From Balneolaceae bacterium (lineage in GTDB: Bacteria > Bacteroidota > Rhodothermia > Balneolales > Balneolaceae), in NCBI GenBank assembly GCA_007132385.1, contig SLOU01000039.1, positions 1 to 42,512 of the forward strand: 42,512 nt of DNA. The letters run 5' to 3'. A model generated the notes under the pieces. That model worked only from the letters and a program-made list of their open reading frames with translations, was not told the DNA's origin and did not search any database. Below are positions 38,338-42,512 of this stretch, in pieces. The translations under genes and the position numbers were made by a program. Positions within the stretch are counted from its first letter, which is position 1; every line of letters starts with the position of its first letter.

Positions 38338-38370
38338 TTTGGTTTGATGGCGAAACTCCCTTTATATTTG
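38338..38370 (+). promoter_or_regulatory. Bacteroidetes-type promoter
   Basis: TTTG (38338-38341) and TATATTTG (38363-38370) are separated by 21 bases. They match the Bacteroidetes primary sigma-factor consensus TTTG-N19-21-TAnnTTTG at every fixed position. A start site a few bases downstream would give a ~28-nt leader for the gene at 38405. Confidence 0.5.
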
Positions 38371-38404
38371 GACTTAGTTGACATATCAGCCAGTATAAGC
38401 AGAC

Positions 38405-38713
38405 TTGAGAAGATTTAAACCAATCATATCGTCATTTTTTACCCTCCTACTTTCGGCAGGTATGATGATTTCTGCATTTCACCTGCATGAATTGACGGAT
38501 CTTCACGAACATCACGATGACCAACTCGTGATTGAAGATATCCACCTCTGTCCGATTTGCGATGCTGTTTTCGAATACGATTTTGATATTGATGTTGACA
38601 CAAAAGCATTACATGTTTCCGGTGAAATCGCATCTGCATTACAGGAGCAGCTTTTCACCCAACGAATCTTTACCGACAAGGACGGCCGCTCTCCACCTGT
38701 TTTTGTCTCCTGA
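38405..38713 (+). CDS. His-rich small secreted protein with CPIC motif
   Basis: 102 residues starting at TTG. The first ~25 residues form a good signal sequence (MRRFKPIIS then a hydrophobic stretch to ISAF). Just after it lie six histidines (26, 28, 34, 36, 37, 47) and CPIC (49-52), then an acidic stretch (FEYDFDIDVD) and an ending with RSPP. Small His/Cys proteins ending in an R-x-PP pattern occur next to TonB receptors for metals (DUF2946-like); this one may be of that kind. Likely role: periplasmic binding or sensing of Zn or Cu. A matching promoter lies just upstream, which supports the TTG start; a later ATG would lose the basic n-region. Confidence 0.65.
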   Translation: MRRFKPIISSFFTLLLSAGMMISAFHLHELTDLHEHHDDQLVIEDIHLCPICDAVFEYDFDIDVDTKALHVSGEIASALQEQLFTQRIFTDKDGRSPPVFVS

Positions 38714-38830
38714 TTATTCCCTTGTGATCCTTTAGTGCTATTTCTGAGTCTCGCATGAACTTGTCTTAAGTGCAGGCTTAAATACTATACTGGTAATAAC
38801 AATCGGAATAACAGCCTTTCATTCCTGCGG

Positions 38831-38860
38831 ATAAACTGTAAACCAACTCAGACGGTTTAT
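38831..38860 (+). other. Stem-loop between the His-rich gene and the lipoprotein gene
   Basis: ATAAACTGT (38831-38839) pairs with ACGGTTTAT (38852-38860) with one U-G wobble and a 12-nt loop. An overlapping alternative pairs TAAACC (38839-38844) with GGTTTA (38854-38859). It could end the upstream transcript or form a leader for the lipoprotein gene. Confidence 0.3.
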
Positions 38861-38925
38861 ACAAATCAATGTTTATTCATTCATTTTTTAATCAATAAAC
38901 TCAAACATAAACCTAAAACAATTCT

Positions 38926-39624
38926 ATGAAATACTTGAAAAACAACAAATTGATAAGTGGTCTGGCCATTTTGGTCATAGCCGCATTTACCTTTCAGGCA
39001 TGTGATTCGTCCAGTGCCAACGATGAAGATGAACATCTCGATCCGATCGGTTTTGTTATTGAGCAAAACAATGCGGAAATCGTTCGCTATGAAAACAACC
39101 AGTTTAACTGGGATCCCTCAGGTACCTGGGGTGTTTATTACCGGGAGGGCTTCGATGGTATCGTGATCTCACCGGATGTGATCGAACTCTCGGAAGAAAA
39201 CCCGAGAGGAATGACGCCGTCAGTAAGGATTCGCTGGATTGATCCGGATGGGGATGTGTTCGACCTGCCCGACCTTTCTGAAGAGGAAGGCGGTGAATAT
39301 TGGCTGCGCTGGGACTGGGGGAAACCCAACGTCATGGCCGACGAGTGTTCGGATGAAGCCCGTGAAAATACAGATGATCTTGAGGCTATACGGCCTTCCA
39401 ACCTGGAGCAACACGGGGATGACGGTCAGTGGGGCTTTCATTTCAGGGCTGATCACAGCGGTGTCGACCAGATTCGCTTTCACCTGATGCATGAACACGG
39501 CGATTCCGCTCATCCCGATTTTACATCTCTCTGGATGGATGTCTACGTTCCTCATGACGAACATGACCTGATCGATGAGTATGGTATCTACCTTCATGAC
39601 AGAGATAAATGCCGTGAAAGATAG
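38926..39624 (+). CDS. His/Asp-rich lipoprotein of a metal-uptake locus
   Basis: 232 residues. Signal peptide with lipobox FQAC (Cys26), so lipid-anchored. The mature chain is very acidic, with DEDEHLDP after the linker, a beta-rich body (VRIRWIDPDGD and GEYWLRWDWG), and a C-terminal histidine cluster around FHLMHEHGDSAHPDF (185-199) plus further His at 163, 172, 177, 210, 213 and 224. I do not recognise a named family. The layout (EHLDPxGFVI at the start, a HxxxH-x-H...HPDFTS segment at the end) suggests a periplasmic or surface metal-binding protein. It lies between the His-rich small protein and the TonB-dependent receptor, and is followed by a strong terminator. Confidence 0.8.
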   Translation: MKYLKNNKLISGLAILVIAAFTFQACDSSSANDEDEHLDPIGFVIEQNNAEIVRYENNQFNWDPSGTWGVYYREGFDGIVISPDVIELSEENPRGMTPSVRIRWIDPDGDVFDLPDLSEEEGGEYWLRWDWGKPNVMADECSDEARENTDDLEAIRPSNLEQHGDDGQWGFHFRADHSGVDQIRFHLMHEHGDSAHPDFTSLWMDVYVPHDEHDLIDEYGIYLHDRDKCRER

Positions 39625-39695
39625 AGAACAAACTAAAACGGCTTTATTACAACCTGTTCAAATTAAGTAATAGTATCGTGGTACAATAACCTGTT

Positions 39696-39723
39696 AAAAG
39701 GTGGTTTGACAGGCCGCCTTTTT
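39696..39723. terminator. Rho-independent terminator after the lipoprotein gene
   Basis: AAAAGGTGG (39696-39704) pairs with CCGCCTTTT (39714-39722) with one U-G wobble and a 9-nt loop. The A-run before and T-run after the stem make it a good intrinsic terminator, possibly in both directions. It lies 71 nt after the lipoprotein stop, so the receptor gene probably has its own promoter. Confidence 0.65.
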
Positions 39724-39919
39724 CCTTCTGAATTTTCAATCCAAACAGGATATATAAATCTGAGATTTTGTTCAAGATTAGGACCAAAGAAATTTATAAA
39801 ACCGAATTCTCCCAATCACATTCCTGGTATGAAGTTTTAAAGTTCCGAAAACGCAAAGATTGGACAAAAGATGGTATTTTGAAAAGTTACTTCTAAAAGT
39901 TAACAGATTTGAAAATAAA

Positions 39920-42187
39920 ATGTTAAGAATAGCAGCTTACATCTTACTCTTATCCATTTATACTGATTTGGTATACAGTGCATCTGTAAAGGATGATAAT
40001 GAAACATCCAGAAGTACGGTTTCGGGAATTGTTGTAGATACTCAGACCGGTGAACCGGTTTCTTTTGCCTATCTGCACCTCGAACAGATCAACCGGACCA
40101 CTACTACCGACCGGGATGGTCGTTTTCAATTAAGAAATGTACCGGAAGGCTCTTACACAGTGATGGTCCACCGTATCGGTTACATCTCTACCACCCAAAC
40201 GATATCCGTTGATTCCGAGGATGAAACTGAATTACGGCTCGAGATGACTTCTACCGTATTATCCGGGCAAGCCGTCGAAGTGGTCGGTGATGCAGAGATC
40301 ACAAGAGGTGCACGGATTGAACATGCTTCCATTAAGGTGGTGGGCGATCAACTCCGAAGAGACCTGGATGTCACACTTTCTTCAACCCTTAGTAATCAGG
40401 CCGGATTTGCAGAACGAAGCATGGGACCGGCACCCGGACGACCCGTGATCCGGGGTATGGGTGATGAAAGAGTGAAAATCCTGGAAGATGGCGGAGCCAC
40501 AGGTGATGTTTCATGGACTGCGGGAGACCATTCTGTAACTGTGGACCCCTCTTCTGCAGATGAAATTGAAATTGCCCGTGGACCTGCTGCTCTGGAACAC
40601 AGTTCCGGGGCTATTGGCGGTGTGATCAATGTTGTACGAAATCAAATTCCCAACAGTGTACCGACCAGAACAACCGGCAGCATCTCTACGCAAGGATCTT
40701 CCGTGAACCAGGGATTGATGGCTGGCGGAAATATCAAAGTACCCTGGAATAATGATTTTGTATTCAATCTTGATCTGAATGGGCGTATAGGCCAGGATTA
40801 TAACACACCGGTTGGCAGATTAACCAATTCATATATTCAAACTACCTCAAATGGACTTGGTGCAAGTTACATCCGTCCGTGGGGTTATGCCGGTGTTTCA
40901 GGCTCCATGTATTTGAGTGAATACGGTATTCCGCCGGACCCTCAGGGTGGTCACCCGGCAGGTGTGGATATTGAAATGTCGAAATATCAATTCGATGGAC
41001 GTTCGGAAGTACTGCTAAACCGTTCAATATTTAAACTCCTGGAGGCAAGAGCTTCTTTCACACGCTATCATCATGTAGAACTCGAAGCCAGCGGCAATGT
41101 AGGTACTCAGTTCGACATGAATACGATGAGTGGTTCTGTAAAATTAAGAACCAGGGGAAGGGGAATTTTTGAAGATGGTGTAATTGGAGTATGGAGTGAA
41201 TTTATCGATTATTCTGTATTTGGTTCCCGTACTCCGAATTCCAATTCCTGGAGCGGCGCAATTTTTGCAGTTCAGGAAGCTGATATCGGTCGACTTCATC
41301 TTGAAGGTGGAGTAAGATTGAATCATACGTCAACCTGGCCGGTCCGGGAACGACCGAACTCTTTTATCGGACACATCAGACAAAGAGATTTCACCGGGCT
41401 TGAGTCCTCATTCTCAGCTATATACAATGCCGGCAAGGGCTTTTTCCTGGGATCGACCCTAATGCACTCATGGCGTGCTCCAAGCATGGAAGAGCTTTAT
41501 TCCGAAGGACCGCATTTAGGCGTTTTTGCTTTTGAGGTTGGTAATCCCGAACTCGGTTCCGAGAGAGGTCTCGGAACCGAACTTTTTGTCCGTTATAATA
41601 CACAAAATGCCTCCTTTCAATTAGCCGGTTTCAACAACAGGTTCGGAAATTTCCTTCACACCCAAGATACAGGCCAACCAAGTGTTATACGGGGTGATTT
41701 GAATGAGTTCCGTTATGTTGAGACGGAAGCAACGATCTACGGAGCCGAAATATCCTCGGAATTTGAAATCTTGAATAACCTCGTTTTTGATGGTAATTTT
41801 TCACTGACTATCGGCGACCGGGTTGTCTCGGAAGAGGAAAAAGAAGCTACGGGTCTTACAGAGTCTGAACAACCTCTACCCCAAATCCCTCCTTTAAATG
41901 GAAATTTGGCCTTACGGTATTCCGTTGATAATTTTACATTTGGAGGCAGGCTTCGTCTTGCAGCTAAACAAGACCGCCTTGGAGAATTCGAATCTTCCAC
42001 TGATGGCTATACCGTTTTTGATCTGAATGCTCAATACCGGTTTAACTGGGGTACTACCCTTCATACAGTTACCCTGAATGGCTTAAATCTTCTCAACGAA
42101 GAACACTACAACCACCTCTCCCTGGTTAAAGAAATCTTCCCCGAACCGGGCCGGTCTGTGAATTTGCTATACAGGGTTTATTTCTAA
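39920..42187 (+). CDS. ZnuD-like TonB-dependent outer-membrane receptor
   Basis: About 755 residues. Signal peptide MLRIAAYILLLSIYTDLVYSA, then a carboxypeptidase-regulatory-like domain (GIVVDTQTGEPVSFAYLHL to HRIGYIST), plug domain (PVIRGMGDERVKILEDGG, then GDVSWTAGDHSVTVDPSSA and GPAALEHSSGAIGGVINVV), and a 22-strand-type barrel ending LLYRVYF. The plug closely follows the ZnuD pattern (RxKILEDG, GDVS, DHxVTV, GxxAIGGVxNVV), so zinc or another metal ion is the likely ligand. I chose ATG 39920 over TTG 39860 because it places the signal peptide at the N-terminus. It lies downstream of two His-rich export proteins, apparently in its own transcription unit. Confidence 0.85.
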   Translation: MLRIAAYILLLSIYTDLVYSASVKDDNETSRSTVSGIVVDTQTGEPVSFAYLHLEQINRTTTTDRDGRFQLRNVPEGSYTVMVHRIGYISTTQTISVDSEDETELRLEMTSTVLSGQAVEVVGDAEITRGARIEHASIKVVGDQLRRDLDVTLSSTLSNQAGFAERSMGPAPGRPVIRGMGDERVKILEDGGATGDVSWTAGDHSVTVDPSSADEIEIARGPAALEHSSGAIGGVINVVRNQIPNSVPTRTTGSISTQGSSVNQGLMAGGNIKVPWNNDFVFNLDLNGRIGQDYNTPVGRLTNSYIQTTSNGLGASYIRPWGYAGVSGSMYLSEYGIPPDPQGGHPAGVDIEMSKYQFDGRSEVLLNRSIFKLLEARASFTRYHHVELEASGNVGTQFDMNTMSGSVKLRTRGRGIFEDGVIGVWSEFIDYSVFGSRTPNSNSWSGAIFAVQEADIGRLHLEGGVRLNHTSTWPVRERPNSFIGHIRQRDFTGLESSFSAIYNAGKGFFLGSTLMHSWRAPSMEELYSEGPHLGVFAFEVGNPELGSERGLGTELFVRYNTQNASFQLAGFNNRFGNFLHTQDTGQPSVIRGDLNEFRYVETEATIYGAEISSEFEILNNLVFDGNFSLTIGDRVVSEEEKEATGLTESEQPLPQIPPLNGNLALRYSVDNFTFGGRLRLAAKQDRLGEFESSTDGYTVFDLNAQYRFNWGTTLHTVTLNGLNLLNEEHYNHLSLVKEIFPEPGRSVNLLYRVYF

Positions 42188-42512
42188 ATTTCAATTTCCG
42201 GATTCGGAATTCTATACTTCTGATATCAAAATTGATGATAATCCCTGTTTTTGTCCAGTATACATTAGCCTTTCCCGGCTTGATGCATCTTTATTAGGAA
42301 CTATTTAATTAACATAGATTAATGGTAAGGTATTTAAGATTTATTCATCTTTGGGTCGACTGATTATTGATCATCAGAGACGGCAAATAAATACAATAAC
42401 CGTTATCATAAATAAAATAAGAGAGAACCAATAAAAGTCAGGAGAATAACCGGTAATGAACCGGAATAGATGCGCTAGGTTTCAGAGTGTGGGAGCTTTA
42501 AAGGGCCCGGCA
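42188..42512. other. Non-coding tail of the window
   Basis: 325 AT-rich bases after the receptor gene with no supported gene, tRNA or repeat. A short palindrome ATAACCGTTAT lies near 42397-42407, with a related ATAACCGGTAA about 50 bases later. The region probably holds the promoter of a gene beyond the window. Confidence 0.4.

Noticed and set aside
42188-42512. tRNA or small RNA in the terminal gap
   Set aside because: No cloverleaf, no CCA-type end and no strong hairpin could be traced.

Overview
The window reads as chromosomal DNA of an aerobic, Gram-negative member of the Bacteroidota/Rhodothermota/Balneolota (FCB) branch; I cannot name the genus. The grounds are: a quinol:cytochrome c oxidoreductase of the alternative complex III (ACIII) type joined to a caa3-type oxidase, as in Rhodothermus; LPS-export genes (an LptC-like lipoprotein plus an OstA-like protein); an IcmF-type fused acyl-CoA mutase; a DUF4175 coiled-coil protein; a TonB-dependent receptor with a carboxypeptidase-like N-terminal domain; and one well-matched Bacteroidetes-type promoter (TTTG-N21-TATATTTG) at 38338-38370. 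No rRNA, tRNA, CRISPR array, phage or insertion sequence was seen.

Layout. 1-980: 3' end of rnr (RNase R). 1130-4498: a large secreted protein combining a metallopeptidase, a TolB-like propeller and a probable outer-membrane barrel. 4522-4818 (-): HU/IHF-like protein. 5023-9292 (+): tightly spaced run of a sodium:alanine symporter, upp, an LptC-like lipoprotein and an OstA-like protein. 9307-12792 (-): icmF. 13029-16907: a HAD-like protein (+), group III phosphofructokinase (-), a YciO/Sua5-like protein (-), a UPF0173 metallo-hydrolase (+) and a DUF420 membrane protein (-).

17378-30624 (+): the centrepiece, a 13.2-kb respiratory cluster actA-B-C-D-E-F, a small HTH-plus-membrane protein, a Sco copper chaperone, and coxB-A-C-D. 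It should encode a quinol-to-oxygen electron wire: quinol oxidation in ActC/F, heme and Fe-S subunits ActA/B/E, then a CoxB-tethered cytochrome c and an A2-type aa3 oxidase. Two features stand out. ActE carries a second heme-c domain that closely resembles the one fused to CoxB. The small protein between actF and the Sco gene begins with an IS3-transposase-like helix-turn-helix fused to a transmembrane segment.

30834-38235: MBL-fold hydrolase, DUF4175 protein, Gfo/Idh/MocA oxidoreductase (all +), then a mercuric-reductase-like flavoprotein and a small membrane protein (both -, overlapping by 4 nt). 38405-42187 (+): a likely metal-uptake locus made of a His-rich small secreted protein, a His/Asp-rich lipoprotein and a ZnuD-like TonB-dependent receptor. 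The last 325 bases hold no gene I can support.

All calls come from reading the sequence and recalling family motifs; no database search was run.
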